Part shown: piece by piece, positions 36,836 through 46,422 of the stretch
Layout: every line of letters begins with the position of its first letter
Position numbering within the stretch: position 1 is the stretch's first letter
Source of the DNA: Acinetobacter vivianii
GTDB taxonomy: Bacteria > Pseudomonadota > Gammaproteobacteria > Pseudomonadales > Moraxellaceae
Length of the DNA stretch: 64,000 nt
Reading direction: 5' to 3'
Assembly: GCF_014635885.1 (NCBI RefSeq)
Contig: NZ_BMDR01000007.1
Location: 162,278-226,277, forward strand
Position numbers and translations under genes: made by a program
Notes under the pieces: model-generated
The model's database searches: none
Told to the model about the DNA's origin: nothing
What the model saw: the letters and a program-made list of their open reading frames with translations, nothing else

Positions 36836-37132
36836 TTATGCGCGTTTGAAGTCAGCGTGCATAGGAGTGTTTTTAGCTGGGTGACGTTGTAACGCTTGGA
36901 TTTTAACGTTTTCAACTTTGTCACCGATTTTAATTTCGATAACTTCTTCGAAGAAAGCGTTGTTTTCTAAAGCTTTAGTGATTTCACGAAGCTCTAAAGT
37001 GATTGTTACAGGCTCAGCGCTACCACCATAGATGATTGCTGGAATTTGTGCTGCGTGACGAAGGCGGCGGCTCGCACCTTTCCCTTGTAGTGCAGCTTCA
37101 CGTGCTTGAGCGTTTAATACGAAGTTTGCCAT
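36836..37132 (-). CDS. rplY: 50S ribosomal protein L25, short form
   Basis: 98 aa, 5S rRNA-binding domain only, without the Ctc extension. [20 protein letters not shown] and PAIIYGG are typical. The ATG at 37132 has GAGG eight nt upstream; an ATG two codons earlier is too close to it. Confidence 0.94.
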   Translation of the reverse strand: MANFVLNAQAREAALQGKGASRRLRHAAQIPAIIYGGSAEPVTITLELREITKALENNAFFEEVIEIKIGDKVENVKIQALQRHPAKNTPMHADFKRA

Positions 37133-37186
37133 GGGCATATCCTCATTGGAGTTTAAGTAACTAAACTTGCGACCAGTTTAGTGATA

Positions 37187-37210
37187 GAAAAACCCTAGCG
37201 AGCTAGGGTT
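37187..37210 (-). terminator. Terminator/attenuator between prs and rplY
   Basis: The arms AACCCTAG / CTAGGGTT with loop CTCG are followed on the minus strand by TTTTC. It probably ends part of the prs transcript before rplY. Confidence 0.75.
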
Positions 37211-37229
37211 TAAGAAAAAAGCTGGGCTA

Positions 37230-38183
37230 TTATAGATAACTATCGAACATTGCGCTAATAGATTCTTCGTTATTGATACGACGAATTGTTTCAGCAACCA
37301 TGCTAGCAACAGAAACTTGGCGAATTTTGCCTAAGCTTAATGCTTCATCTGAAAGAGGAATGGTGTCAGTAACAACCAATTCATCAATGACAGAGTTACG
37401 AAGGTTATCAATGGCTTTGCCAGATAAAACAGGGTGAGTTGCATAAGCAACAACACGGCGAGCACCAAACTGTTTCAGTGCATCGGCAGCTTTGCAAAGC
37501 GTACCTGCTGTATCTACCATGTCATCAACGATGACACAGTCACGATCTTTTACATCACCAATCAAATGCATCACTTGTGATTCATTTGCTTTTTGGCGAC
37601 GTTTATCGATGATAGCTAGATCGATATCACCCATTTGTTTAGCAACAGCACGGGCACGAACAACACCACCAACGTCAGGTGAAACCACAACGAGATTGTG
37701 ATGTTGTTGTTGACGTAAGTCAGCAAGTAATGCTGGCGTACCGTAAATGTTGTCAACAGGGATATCGAAGAAGCCTTGAATTTGGTCTGCGTGTAAGTCA
37801 ATCATTACCACACGGTCAATACCAACAGTTGTAAGCATGTCTGCAACAACTTTCGCAGTAATTGGTACACGGGCAGAACGCGGACGACGGTCCTGACGTG
37901 CATAACCGAAGTAAGGAATCACTGCAGTGATACGACCAGCACTTGCACGACGCAAAGCATCAGCCATTACCAGGATTTCCATCAGGTTATCATTGGTAGG
38001 GGCACAAGTAGATTGAACGATAAAAACGTCTTTACCACGAACATTTTCAGTAATTTCAACTGAAATTTCCCCATCAGAGAACTTGCTTACAGAAGCAGCA
38101 CCGAGTGGGATATGTAAATGGCTTACGACTTTTTGGGCGAACTGTGGATGAGCACTTCCACTAAAAACGACAAGATTGGGCAT
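37230..38183 (-). CDS. prs: Ribose-phosphate pyrophosphokinase
   Basis: 317 aa, class I PRPP synthase. It has the N-terminal [45 protein letters not shown] and the PRPP loop [13 protein letters not shown]. It supplies PRPP for nucleotides, NAD, His and Trp. Downstream of the tRNA-Gln array, as in Pseudomonas. Confidence 0.97.
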   Translation of the reverse strand: MPNLVVFSGSAHPQFAQKVVSHLHIPLGAASVSKFSDGEISVEITENVRGKDVFIVQSTCAPTNDNLMEILVMADALRRASAGRITAVIPYFGYARQDRRPRSARVPITAKVVADMLTTVGIDRVVMIDLHADQIQGFFDIPVDNIYGTPALLADLRQQQHHNLVVVSPDVGGVVRARAVAKQMGDIDLAIIDKRRQKANESQVMHLIGDVKDRDCVIVDDMVDTAGTLCKAADALKQFGARRVVAYATHPVLSGKAIDNLRNSVIDELVVTDTIPLSDEALSLGKIRQVSVASMVAETIRRINNEESISAMFDSYL

Positions 38184-38233
38184 GAAGCACCTGAGCGAGG
38201 GTTAAGCGAAGCTATGCTTCGACCGAGCGCAAG

Positions 38234-38254
38234 GGAAAAATTTTTAATTTTTCC
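38234..38254. repeat. A/T hairpin in the prs leader
   Basis: The arms GGAAAAATT / AATTTTTCC are separated by 3 nt, between tRNA-Gln 1 and prs. A second small hairpin (CGAAGC/GCTTCG) is nearby at about 38209-38222. These may separate tRNA from prs mRNA. Confidence 0.5.
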
Positions 38255-38283
38255 AACGGGTAATTTGGAAACAATCTATTATA

Positions 38284-38358
38284 TGGCAGGGGCGGCTGGA
38301 TTCGAACCAACGGATGCCGAGATCAAAACCCGGTGCCTTACCACTTGGCGACGCCCCT
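38284..38358 (-). tRNA. tRNA-Gln (TTG), copy 1
   Basis: 75 nt with encoded CCA. The acceptor stem is AGGGGCG/CGCCCCT, the anticodon loop TTTTGAT gives anticodon TTG, and the T-loop is GGTTCGAATCC. Identical in sequence to the three other copies upstream. Confidence 0.95.
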
Positions 38359-38369
38359 AATGCGGCAGA

Positions 38370-38398
38370 ACTTTAATCGTTTTATATGACAATGTCAA
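38370..38398 (-). promoter_or_regulatory. Candidate promoter for the last tRNA-Gln and prs
   Basis: On the minus strand TTGACA (38393-38398), 17 nt, then TAAAGT (38370-38375). It lies in the 85-nt gap that is much longer than the other inter-tRNA gaps. The -10 is imperfect. Confidence 0.5.
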
Positions 38399-38443
38399 TA
38401 TATTTGAGCAAATATCGATACAAAACAAGTCTGTCTAAAGATA

Positions 38444-38518
38444 TGGCAGGGGCGGCTGGATTCGAACCAACGGATGCCGAGATCAAAACCCGGTGCCTTA
38501 CCACTTGGCGACGCCCCT
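38444..38518 (-). tRNA. tRNA-Gln (TTG), copy 2
   Basis: Same 75-nt sequence as copy 1, including CCA. It is 18 nt from copy 3. Confidence 0.95.
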
Positions 38519-38536
38519 AAATTTGATGATATGTAA

Positions 38537-38611
38537 TGGCAGGGGCGGCTGGATTCGAACCAACGGATGCCGAGATCAAAACCCGGTGCCTTACCACTTG
38601 GCGACGCCCCT
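38537..38611 (-). tRNA. tRNA-Gln (TTG), copy 3
   Basis: Same 75-nt sequence, CCA encoded. It is 27 nt from copy 4. Confidence 0.95.
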
Positions 38612-38638
38612 ATTACATATACATCTACAGGTGAAAAT

Positions 38639-38713
38639 TGGCAGGGGCGGCTGGATTCGAACCAACGGATGCCGAGATCAAAACCCGGTGCCTTACCACT
38701 TGGCGACGCCCCT
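38639..38713 (-). tRNA. tRNA-Gln (TTG), copy 4, overlapping the ispE stop
   Basis: Same 75-nt sequence. Its first two nucleotides (AG) are the last two of the ispE TAG stop codon, so the tRNA is most simply cut out of the ispE transcript. Confidence 0.95.
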
Positions 38714-39545
38714 AACGTGTAACTGAGAAATGTCTTAACGGAGACTCTGCTAAACTGTTGACCAAGTAAGATTTACAAGGCGAGTTTTGCAAAATTTGCG
38801 CTGTATCCATTTCACTGGTTACTTCAATAAAAACACAAGCACCTGTACCTGTAAGCTTTGCTAGACCAAACTGATCTAAATATTGCATTGCTTCATCTAC
38901 TTCGGGATACAACTGTCGAGCCAGAGGTTCAAAGTTATTTCCAAAATTAGAAGGTTCTATCTGATAGGCGCAAAATTTAGTGATCTTAGAGTCTCTTGTC
39001 AATGTTTTTTGCGAAAAAAGCTGTTGAGTGCTGATAAAACAGTCAGGTTTCAGGATTATGAATTTTTTTTGAGCTAAGTCTATGAATGATAAATGTTCAC
39101 CGATTCCTTCTGCCCATGCATTATGACCAAAAACAAAGATCGGGACATCCGCACCCAGTTGTACCCCATAGTCGGCAAGTTGCTGTTCAGTTAAGTCACA
39201 TTGCCAGAGTTGATTCAGTACAATCAGGGTCGCTGCAGCATTAGATGAACCGCCACCCAGCCCAGCACCCATCGGAATATTTTTTTCAATCCGAATATTC
39301 AGTCCACATGGTTTTTTTGCATGCGGACGTAAGAGCTGTGCGGCGCGATAGATTAAATTCTGTTCGAGCTGTACTTCTGCCAGACCTTCAATCTGAATAT
39401 TTTCTTCTGCATGCGGTTCAAAAGTCATCCAGTCGTATAAATCAATCAGCTGAAAAATAGTCTGTAATTCATGGTAACCATTTTCACGACGACCTGTGAT
39501 GTGCAGAAATAAATTCAACTTGGCTGGGGAAGGCACTCTAATCAT
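38712..39545 (-). CDS. ispE: 4-diphosphocytidyl-2-C-methyl-D-erythritol kinase
   Basis: 277-aa GHMP kinase of the MEP isoprenoid pathway. PSPAKLNLFLHITGRRENGYHE at the N-terminus, the ATP loop PMGAGLGGGSSNAAA near residue 90 and LTGTGACVFIE near the C-terminus are in order. The TAG stop shares two bases with tRNA-Gln copy 4. It lies 18 nt after lolB in the order TPR-lolB-ispE-tRNA-prs. Confidence 0.95.
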   Translation of the reverse strand: MIRVPSPAKLNLFLHITGRRENGYHELQTIFQLIDLYDWMTFEPHAEENIQIEGLAEVQLEQNLIYRAAQLLRPHAKKPCGLNIRIEKNIPMGAGLGGGSSNAAATLIVLNQLWQCDLTEQQLADYGVQLGADVPIFVFGHNAWAEGIGEHLSFIDLAQKKFIILKPDCFISTQQLFSQKTLTRDSKITKFCAYQIEPSNFGNNFEPLARQLYPEVDEAMQYLDQFGLAKLTGTGACVFIEVTSEMDTAQILQNSPCKSYLVNSLAESPLRHFSVTR

Positions 39546-39563
39546 AAAAAATAATCTAAAAAA

Positions 39564-40145
39564 TTATCGGTTTTGAATCACCATTGTAATACGGTTTTCT
39601 TTACCTTCTGCAAGTGCTTGCTTCAACAAAAGCTTATTTGGAAGCGTTTGAGCATCGTTATAACTAAAATCTACTGTCCAGCCATCTTCAATCAATTGTT
39701 TAAGACGATTTTGCTCATCTTTACTCACTTGAGCATTCTGAGTTGCTGGTTTCGCTTGAATCCAATAAGCAAGATGCATAATCGGTGCTTGCCAACCTGT
39801 TGCTTTTTCAAGTAATTCTTCTGGTGTTGCGGCCGTAATCAAGCCCGTTTTAGCACTATTTAAAGTGACTTGCCCAGGTTTGCCTTCAATCTGGGTTTTC
39901 CCCACGCCGAGAATACCTGTCAACTCAATATCAAATTGATCTTGTTGTTGTACCCACGTGAAAAATGCGCTGCCAGACTGTTGTGGTGTGCGCACACCAA
40001 TCTTGCCTTGCAGGTTAAAATTATTTTCATCTTGTACTTGTGGCGAAGTCATCACTTTATTCGGCTGGCTCAAACTCTGACAACCCGTTAAAAATAAAAT
40101 GCTACTGCTACACACGGCAAAGCATAATTTTGAAAACACGCGCAT
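39564..40145 (-). CDS. lolB: Outer-membrane lipoprotein localisation factor LolB
   Basis: 193-aa lipoprotein: signal peptide ending in the lipobox LTGC (Cys22). FNLQGKIGVRTPQQSGSAFFTWVQQ and GKPGQVTLNSAKTG match LolB, which receives lipoproteins from LolA. It lies 4 nt after the TPR gene and 18 nt before ispE. The sequence is divergent but the position in front of ispE supports the call. Confidence 0.9.
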   Translation of the reverse strand: MRVFSKLCFAVCSSSILFLTGCQSLSQPNKVMTSPQVQDENNFNLQGKIGVRTPQQSGSAFFTWVQQQDQFDIELTGILGVGKTQIEGKPGQVTLNSAKTGLITAATPEELLEKATGWQAPIMHLAYWIQAKPATQNAQVSKDEQNRLKQLIEDGWTVDFSYNDAQTLPNKLLLKQALAEGKENRITMVIQNR

Positions 40146-40149
40146 GGAT

Positions 40150-41868
40150 TTAACTCTTTTTTACAGTGATGGGTAAGATTAAGCTATCAAGCTGTTGTAA
40201 TTGTGGGGCATTGGCATGTTTTTGTTTCAATTGCTGTAACACCTCGCTAAATTGCGTGAGTGCACCTTGCATATACAATGCTTTGGCATAGCGAACACCA
40301 ATATTCACATTTTGACTCAGTGAATAAGCCTGACCTAAAACTTTGGCAGCAGTATCAAAGTCATTTTGCAAGAAGGCGATATAGCCCAGTGTATCGAGGA
40401 TTGATGCCTGTTCAGGTGCAAAGTCCAGCGCTAGCTCTGCGTATTTACGTGCTTCTTTTAGGCGACGGTTTTGCAAGGCCAGCGTATAGGCATACGCATT
40501 TAGATAGGTTGGGCTATTAGGTTCAAGAATGAGCAACTGCTTCAAGGTTTTGTCGAGTTTGTCTCGATCTGTATATGGATCGAGTAACAGCACTTCAGCA
40601 TAAATTAGTTCAGGATCATCAGGTAAATTCTTGATGGCTTCATCCAGCAAAGCCAAAGCAGCCTTTTTATTATCCATTTTCTTTAAAATATCGGCCTGTG
40701 CCTGATACAAGAAACTGGCATGTTGTGGATAATTAACACGTTCCTGCGTCAGGAAGCGTAAGGCATCATTCAATTGGTCCTGTTTCTCAAAAATCGCAAT
40801 CATATTACGTCGGGAAACGATATAAAGGCTGCCATCTACCAGACGATAATAAGCCTTTGCCGTTTCATAATGCTGTTTGCGCTGAGCATTGATTGCCAGA
40901 TAGTAATAGGCTTCATTTTGATATTTGGCAGATGAACGCAGCTCTACCAGATATTGCTCGGCTTTTTCATATTGCTTCAAGTCAATACTGGTCAAACCTG
41001 CAATAAACAGGGCTTCTTCCGCTTTAGGATGATCTTTAATGATATCTTCAAGTTTGTCTAAAGCTTGCTGTTGCTGATTGATTTGAATGTAATAGCGTGC
41101 TTCTGCCAGACGAATATCAATATTGTTTTTATTTTTTCGACTTGCCTTTGCAAACCATTTTTGTGTTTCTTCATCATCTTGCAAAGCCATGAGCAGATTG
41201 GCTTTCATTAAAATGAAACTGGTGGTTTTTGAGCGTTTTCGTAAGGCCCGATTAATATTTTTGAGCGCTTGCTCGTACAAGCCATCTTGTGCTTCTAAAC
41301 CTGCAATCAAGGCCAGGATAGAGGGATTGTTACGTTCTTCGCTAGCACGCAGGGCATTTAAGAGGACTTCGCGGTCTTGTGCCTGTTCGGGGGCAATCCC
41401 GGCTAAAATTTCTTCCAGATCAGCAGTTGGATCAATATTTAAAATTTTATCCAGTGTTTTGGCCGCAAGCTCGTACTCATGCGTTTTGAGTGCGATATGC
41501 GATAAATAAAATAGCGCGGGTACATCTTTAGGTTCTTGCTCAACCCAATGAGTTGCGATGTCTAAGGCAGACTGTAAGTCATTATATTCTAAGGCAACAT
41601 CTAAGGCGCGCTGCTTGATTGTGGTTGAATTACTACGAATCGCAAGCACAGTATAATTGTGTAGAGCGGTTGCAATATCATCATAAGCAAGAGAAAATTC
41701 AGCAACCATGCTCTGTTGTAAAGCATTTTCAAAGCTGTTCTCTGCATACATGTCGTGTATTGCTTGTGCAGAGACATAAGAGCTCATGCTACCTAACAAC
41801 AAGATTGTGGTAGAATACCGTCTAATCGTCTTGCCGCTAAAAAGGGTACGGCGATATAGCTGACGCAA
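40150..41868 (-). CDS. TPR-repeat protein of the lolB-ispE operon
   Basis: 572 aa. N-terminal signal (TTILLLGSMSSYVSAQA), then many tetratricopeptide repeats throughout, such as ALKNINRALRKRSKTTSFIL and AEEALFIAGLTSIDLKQYEK-like helices. A periplasmic or membrane-attached scaffold is expected. The homologous gene lies at this spot in Pseudomonas. The start is a TTG at 41868; no ATG with a ribosome site is near. Role unknown. Confidence 0.85.
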   Translation of the reverse strand: MRQLYRRTLFSGKTIRRYSTTILLLGSMSSYVSAQAIHDMYAENSFENALQQSMVAEFSLAYDDIATALHNYTVLAIRSNSTTIKQRALDVALEYNDLQSALDIATHWVEQEPKDVPALFYLSHIALKTHEYELAAKTLDKILNIDPTADLEEILAGIAPEQAQDREVLLNALRASEERNNPSILALIAGLEAQDGLYEQALKNINRALRKRSKTTSFILMKANLLMALQDDEETQKWFAKASRKNKNNIDIRLAEARYYIQINQQQQALDKLEDIIKDHPKAEEALFIAGLTSIDLKQYEKAEQYLVELRSSAKYQNEAYYYLAINAQRKQHYETAKAYYRLVDGSLYIVSRRNMIAIFEKQDQLNDALRFLTQERVNYPQHASFLYQAQADILKKMDNKKAALALLDEAIKNLPDDPELIYAEVLLLDPYTDRDKLDKTLKQLLILEPNSPTYLNAYAYTLALQNRRLKEARKYAELALDFAPEQASILDTLGYIAFLQNDFDTAAKVLGQAYSLSQNVNIGVRYAKALYMQGALTQFSEVLQQLKQKHANAPQLQQLDSLILPITVKKS

Positions 41869-41947
41869 TTTTTATTGATCCAAAGTAATGCTTTTTATGA
41901 CACCGATGTTGCACAATAACATAAATTTAGCGAAATGATGATCTGAT

Positions 41948-43231
41948 ATGTCTTTCTTTGCATTGGGTGTCAACCATCAAACAGCTTCTGTTGAACTTCG
42001 TGAACAAATTGCTTTCAATGCAGAGCGATTAGCTGCGCTATTGCTTGAACAAAACCAGAAGTCATCCTTGAATGACCTTGTGGTGGTGTCGACTTGCAAC
42101 CGTACCGAAGTGTATGCCATGACAGAAGATGCGGATAGCGTCCTGAACTGGCTGGCCCAAGTGAATAATATTGATGTAAAACAGTTAATTCATCATGTTT
42201 ATCGTTACGAGAATGCTCAGGCTGTTACACATTTGATGCGTGTTGCCAGTGGTTTAGACTCGTTGATGCTGGGCGAACCTCAGATTTTAGGGCAGGTGAA
42301 AAGTGCTCTGGCGCTGTCAAAAGATGCCGAAACGGTTTCACCTGAGCTAAATAGTGTCTTTGAATATGCCTTTTATGCAGCCAAGCGGGTTCGTTCTGAA
42401 ACCTCTGTCGGAAGTCATGCAGTTTCAATGGGTTATGCGGTTGCTCAGTTGGCCTTGCAAGTATTTAGTCGTCCAGAAAAATTGACTGTGATGGTTGTGG
42501 CTGCGGGTGAAATGAATAGTTTAGTCGCTAAACACCTTGCGGAAATGGGGGTGGCGAAGATTCTGATCTGTAACCGTAGCCGCGAACGTGCAGATATTCT
42601 GGCACAGGAAATTGCTCATCAGGTCGATGTTGAAATTATTCCTTTTACGGAACTTGCACAGAATTTGCATAGAGCAGACGTCATCTCAAGTTGTACAGGT
42701 AGTTTGCATCAAGTGATTGAATATTCAGACGTCAAATCGGCATTGAAAAAACGCCGCTATCAACAGATGCTCATGGTCGATCTGGCCGTGCCACGTGATA
42801 TTGACCCGAAAGTTGAATCATTGGATAACGTGTATTTGTATGGCGTTGATGATTTGCAAAGTGTGATTGATGAAAATCTGGCACAACGTCGTCAAGCTGC
42901 GGTTGAAGCCGAGATTATGGTTAATCAATTGGCAACTCAATTGATGACCCAGCAAAAAGTCAAAGAGGCGAGTGGTACGATTCAAGCCTATCGCCAGCAT
43001 AGCGAAGAAGTAAGCCAAAAAGAGCTGGCTCATGCGATGGAATCATTACAGCATGGTCATGCCGCAGAGCAGGTGTTACAAGAGTTCGCGCATCGTTTAA
43101 CACAAAAGTTAATGCATCCGACTTCAATCTTGTTAAGAGAAGCCGCTAAAGCAGAAAATCCTGATTATTTCGAATGGCTACAGCAGCATTTACAAGACGT
43201 GTTCGAGCACGAACGTAAACCGAGACAGTAA
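41948..43231 (+). CDS. hemA: Glutamyl-tRNA reductase
   Basis: 427 aa, first enzyme of the C5 route to tetrapyrroles. [16 protein letters not shown] at the N-terminus, the catalytic Cys in [13 protein letters not shown] near residue 50, [17 protein letters not shown] and an NADPH-binding domain with the [10 protein letters not shown] segment are present. Divergent from the TPR-lolB operon and convergent with dnaG, whose stop is 10 nt away. Confidence 0.96.
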   Translation: MSFFALGVNHQTASVELREQIAFNAERLAALLLEQNQKSSLNDLVVVSTCNRTEVYAMTEDADSVLNWLAQVNNIDVKQLIHHVYRYENAQAVTHLMRVASGLDSLMLGEPQILGQVKSALALSKDAETVSPELNSVFEYAFYAAKRVRSETSVGSHAVSMGYAVAQLALQVFSRPEKLTVMVVAAGEMNSLVAKHLAEMGVAKILICNRSRERADILAQEIAHQVDVEIIPFTELAQNLHRADVISSCTGSLHQVIEYSDVKSALKKRRYQQMLMVDLAVPRDIDPKVESLDNVYLYGVDDLQSVIDENLAQRRQAAVEAEIMVNQLATQLMTQQKVKEASGTIQAYRQHSEEVSQKELAHAMESLQHGHAAEQVLQEFAHRLTQKLMHPTSILLREAAKAENPDYFEWLQQHLQDVFEHERKPRQ

Positions 43232-43261
43232 GTTTGCGGTGCTAAGATAGCAATCGCAAAC
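43232..43261. repeat. Hairpin at the hemA/dnaG convergence
   Basis: The arms GTTTGCG / CGCAAAC, with an inner GCT/AGC pairing, start one nt after the hemA stop and extend into the end of dnaG. No clear U-tract. Possibly the only 3' structure both genes have. Confidence 0.4.
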
Positions 43262-45125
43262 TAATCTGTTTGGTGAGTTCGTTTAATTGCTGACGTAAAT
43301 TGCGAGATTCGATCAAAGAAATGGGTGATTTAAGTTTTAATCGCAGATATTTTTCTTGTAATCCCAATGCGTATTCTTTGGCAAGTTTATCTGCAATTTC
43401 AGGCGCCTGAGTTAATGACTGAATATTGGTGCGTTGCATAATATCAGCCAACTCATGACTATAACTACTACATGCACCCAGCACATAATAGGTTGCCAGT
43501 TCCTGATCATCAGGCAATTCATCAAAGACAATATTCAATACGGCTAAAATTTTTGCCAACAGTTCATCTTGATCAATCACCGCACGCAGTTCTTCAAAAT
43601 GAATGTACAAGAAGGGGTGGTGCATCAAAATCGCCACCGCGAAATCTTCATCTTTGGTCTGAATGTTAAAAGATAAGGAGGCATCATGGCTGACTTGGGG
43701 GGTAAAACGTTTCCCTAACCCTAGCTTTTCACGGAAAGATTGACTCAACAAATAACGGAATGAACCATGTTTAGGCAATAATTCAGTCAATTCACGCAGT
43801 TCACCCATCACCAGACTTTTGCCTTCAGGTGTGCTGACATCATGCTGTCCAGTTAAATGGGCAAACACAAAGTCAGATAACAGGGGCGCTTGCTGTAGCA
43901 ATTTCTGGAAATTTTCCAGACCTTCACGGCGGATCAGCGAGTCAGGATCATGCTCATTGGGCAAAACAAAGAATTTTAATTCACGACCATCATTGAGTAG
44001 TGGCAGTGCGATTTCCAAAGTACGTCGCGCGGCCTTTTGTCCTGCGGTATCACCATCAAAGGCGATGGTAATTCTAGAATTTTGTTTGAATAACGTCGTT
44101 AAGTGATCCGCATTACTGGCTGTTCCAAGCGTTGCGACAGCGCCATTGATACCGTATTGCTGTAAGGCAATCACATCCATATAGCCTTCCACCATCAACC
44201 AGTCATTGGCTTTCAGTTTACGGCCTTCGTATAGACCGTAAAGCAACTGGTTTTTATGGAACACTTCAGAGTCAGGCGAGTTAATGTATTTGGGTTTAAT
44301 CTCGTCATTGAGCGCACGACCACCAAAACCGACCACACGACCTTTATGATCGCGAATCGGAAAAATAACCCGTTCACGTAATAAGTCAAAATCTCGACCA
44401 CTGTCGCTTGAACGAATCAGGCCGAGCTGTTTTAAGCCTTCAATATCTTGTGGAAAGGCTTTTTCAAGATGCTGCCAGTCTTCTGGTGCATAACCTAAAC
44501 GCCAGAATTGAATGGTTTGTGCCGAGAGGCCACGTTGTCTGAAATAGTGTTGAGCTTTTTGACTATTCGGTAACTGACGTTCATAAAACTGCGCCACATT
44601 CTCTAGCAGATCATAAAGATTACCTTCCTGTACCTGCTCATCCATGCTAAATGATGGATCAAACTGGGCAAAAGGATCATCCATTACACGATCCATATCG
44701 ACAAAATGTCCATCGATAAATTCATCGACTACAGGTGGTGCGACTGGATTTTCTGGTGCTGGTTTTACTGGCTGAGGTGTAGCGGCTTGTTGTGGACTGC
44801 GTTTATAAGAGAGTTTTTTATTGTCGTGATTATCTTTGGGGAGGTCGACGCCTGTCTTGTTGGACAGCTCTTTCATCACATCGACAAAGTTGCGACCGTC
44901 GATATCCATCAGGAAGCGGATGGCATTACCATTGGCCTGACAACCGAAGCAGTGGTAGTACTGCTTGTCACGATAGACATGGAAAGAAGGCGATTTTTCC
45001 TGATGAAATGGACAACAGCCAGAGTAGGTACGCCCCGTCTTTTTTAACTTCACACGTTGACCGATCAAATCGACAATGTCGGTTCGATCTAGAATTTGAT
45101 CAATCGTATGTTGTGGAATTGCCAT
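43242..45125 (-). CDS. dnaG: DNA primase with extended zinc-domain linker
   Basis: 627 aa. The N-terminal CHC2 zinc site (CCPFHQEKSP and HCFGCQANGNA) is normal. The RNA-polymerase/TOPRIM core (GRVVGFGGRAL, WLMVEGYMDVIAL, FDGDTAGQKAARR) and a helicase-binding C-domain follow. Between zinc domain and core (about residues 104-166) there are about 60 extra Pro/Asp-rich residues absent in E. coli DnaG. Own transcription unit, since bamD upstream has a terminator. Confidence 0.95.
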   Translation of the reverse strand: MAIPQHTIDQILDRTDIVDLIGQRVKLKKTGRTYSGCCPFHQEKSPSFHVYRDKQYYHCFGCQANGNAIRFLMDIDGRNFVDVMKELSNKTGVDLPKDNHDNKKLSYKRSPQQAATPQPVKPAPENPVAPPVVDEFIDGHFVDMDRVMDDPFAQFDPSFSMDEQVQEGNLYDLLENVAQFYERQLPNSQKAQHYFRQRGLSAQTIQFWRLGYAPEDWQHLEKAFPQDIEGLKQLGLIRSSDSGRDFDLLRERVIFPIRDHKGRVVGFGGRALNDEIKPKYINSPDSEVFHKNQLLYGLYEGRKLKANDWLMVEGYMDVIALQQYGINGAVATLGTASNADHLTTLFKQNSRITIAFDGDTAGQKAARRTLEIALPLLNDGRELKFFVLPNEHDPDSLIRREGLENFQKLLQQAPLLSDFVFAHLTGQHDVSTPEGKSLVMGELRELTELLPKHGSFRYLLSQSFREKLGLGKRFTPQVSHDASLSFNIQTKDEDFAVAILMHHPFLYIHFEELRAVIDQDELLAKILAVLNIVFDELPDDQELATYYVLGACSSYSHELADIMQRTNIQSLTQAPEIADKLAKEYALGLQEKYLRLKLKSPISLIESRNLRQQLNELTKQISLRLLS

Positions 45126-45201
45126 GTGCGTTTAACCATTTCAGACAGGGAGTAAAACATTATTGCACTGCAAAAATGTCAGGAATCATTGTTGCATAAA
45201 A

Positions 45202-45232
45202 TAAAAAACAGGCAAGTGAGACTTGCCTGTTT
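45202..45232 (-). terminator. Terminator after bamD
   Basis: On the minus strand ACAGGCAAGT / ACTTGCCTGT with a 3-nt loop (CTC) is followed by TTTTTTATTTT. It separates bamD from dnaG. Confidence 0.9.
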
Positions 45233-45253
45233 GGTGTATCAGATGATTGCAAA

Positions 45254-46351
45254 TTAGTTTGCAGCATCATCCTCAGCCGTTGTTTTTGCTTCTGGCTTAT
45301 CTAATAGACCAAAGCTTAAACGATTTTTCCAGCTTGGTTTTTCTGTGCTTGCAGGTGCTTCAGGAGCGGCCACGGGCGCTGGCGCAGCAGATTGTTCAGT
45401 CGCTGGTTTGCCTAGTAAACCAAAACTTAAGCGGTTGGTTAAACTGCGTTGTTCAGATTCACCACTTGCTTCATCTTTGACTTCTACAGTTTGAGACTCA
45501 CGTCCTAATAAACCTAAAGTTGCACGATTGACCCAGCTACCTTCTTTACGTGCTGCACGTAAATTAACTTCACCATTTGATTTCACTAAATTTGGATAGT
45601 TCAGCTTTAGAATTTCAACGTATTGTTGAGAAGTCGCCTGATCACCAAGTTTTTGATAGCTATATGCCAAAGTTGCTAAAGCTTCAGGTGTTTGCGGAGT
45701 TTGTGGATAATGTTCAATCACCCATTGTGCGCGTTCAGCCGCAGCCAACCATGCTTTACGTTCAATATTGAAACGTGCTGCATTCATTTCACTTTCAGCA
45801 AGTTCCTGACCAATAAATTTCATGCGCTGTGCAGCATCAACTGAATATTGGCTACTTGGGAAACGACGGATCAGGTCGACAAAGTTTTGATAAGCCACTT
45901 TGACATAGCTCACATCACGGTGTGATTGCTGGAGTGAAGTGTAGCGAATCAAGCTGTCGTAATTCATTTCCATGTTGGCTACACCACGAACGTAGTAAGC
46001 ATAATCAACATTTGGATGTTGAGGATTTAAACGAATAAAACGCTCTGCAAGCGCAATCGTACCTTCATAATCTTTTTGTTTGAATTTCGCGTAGAGAAGC
46101 TCAAGCTGTGCCTGTTGAGTATATTGACCCGTTGGATAGTAGGTATCTAACGCTTCAAGTGATTTAACCGCATCGGTATATTGATTACGCTCAAGTGATT
46201 TTTGCGCTTTTTCGAAATAAACTTGTTCACTTGATTGTGGTCCTTTATCAACCACTTCTTTCTTACTTGGATTGCTGCTACAGCCCACAAATGCAGACGC
46301 TACACCTAAAGATAGTGCAAGCACCGTAATTTTATAACGTGGTAGCGACAT
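45254..46351 (-). CDS. bamD: Outer-membrane assembly lipoprotein BamD with repeated C-terminal tail
   Basis: 365 aa, against about 245 in E. coli. Lipobox with Cys24 (AFVGC), then TPR-like BamD domain (YFEKAQKSLERNQYTDAVKS, YYPTGQYTQQAQLELLYA, HPNVDYAYYVRGVANMEMN). After residue 265 a tail repeats one motif three times: NRATLGLLGRE (275-285), NRLSFGLLGKP (306-316) and NRLSFGLLDKP (343-353), linked by Pro/Ala/Glu-rich spacers. The core is essential for beta-barrel insertion. The tail's function is unknown. Confidence 0.93.
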   Translation of the reverse strand: MSLPRYKITVLALSLGVASAFVGCSSNPSKKEVVDKGPQSSEQVYFEKAQKSLERNQYTDAVKSLEALDTYYPTGQYTQQAQLELLYAKFKQKDYEGTIALAERFIRLNPQHPNVDYAYYVRGVANMEMNYDSLIRYTSLQQSHRDVSYVKVAYQNFVDLIRRFPSSQYSVDAAQRMKFIGQELAESEMNAARFNIERKAWLAAAERAQWVIEHYPQTPQTPEALATLAYSYQKLGDQATSQQYVEILKLNYPNLVKSNGEVNLRAARKEGSWVNRATLGLLGRESQTVEVKDEASGESEQRSLTNRLSFGLLGKPATEQSAAPAPVAAPEAPASTEKPSWKNRLSFGLLDKPEAKTTAEDDAAN

Positions 46352-46422
46352 AAAAACTCCTCTGTTATTCTGGGCAATGAGCTACAATGGTGCTATTAAA
46401 CCATTTTTGTACCGATCATCAA

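Noticed and set aside
38284..38713. CRISPR-like array (four 75-nt repeats)
   Set aside because: The repeats fold as tRNAs with CCA ends and have unequal gaps.
38118..38726. ORFs over the tRNA-Gln array that repeat GGWIRTNGCRDQNPVPYHLA
   Set aside because: This peptide repeat is the translation of the antisense of identical tRNA genes, not a protein repeat.
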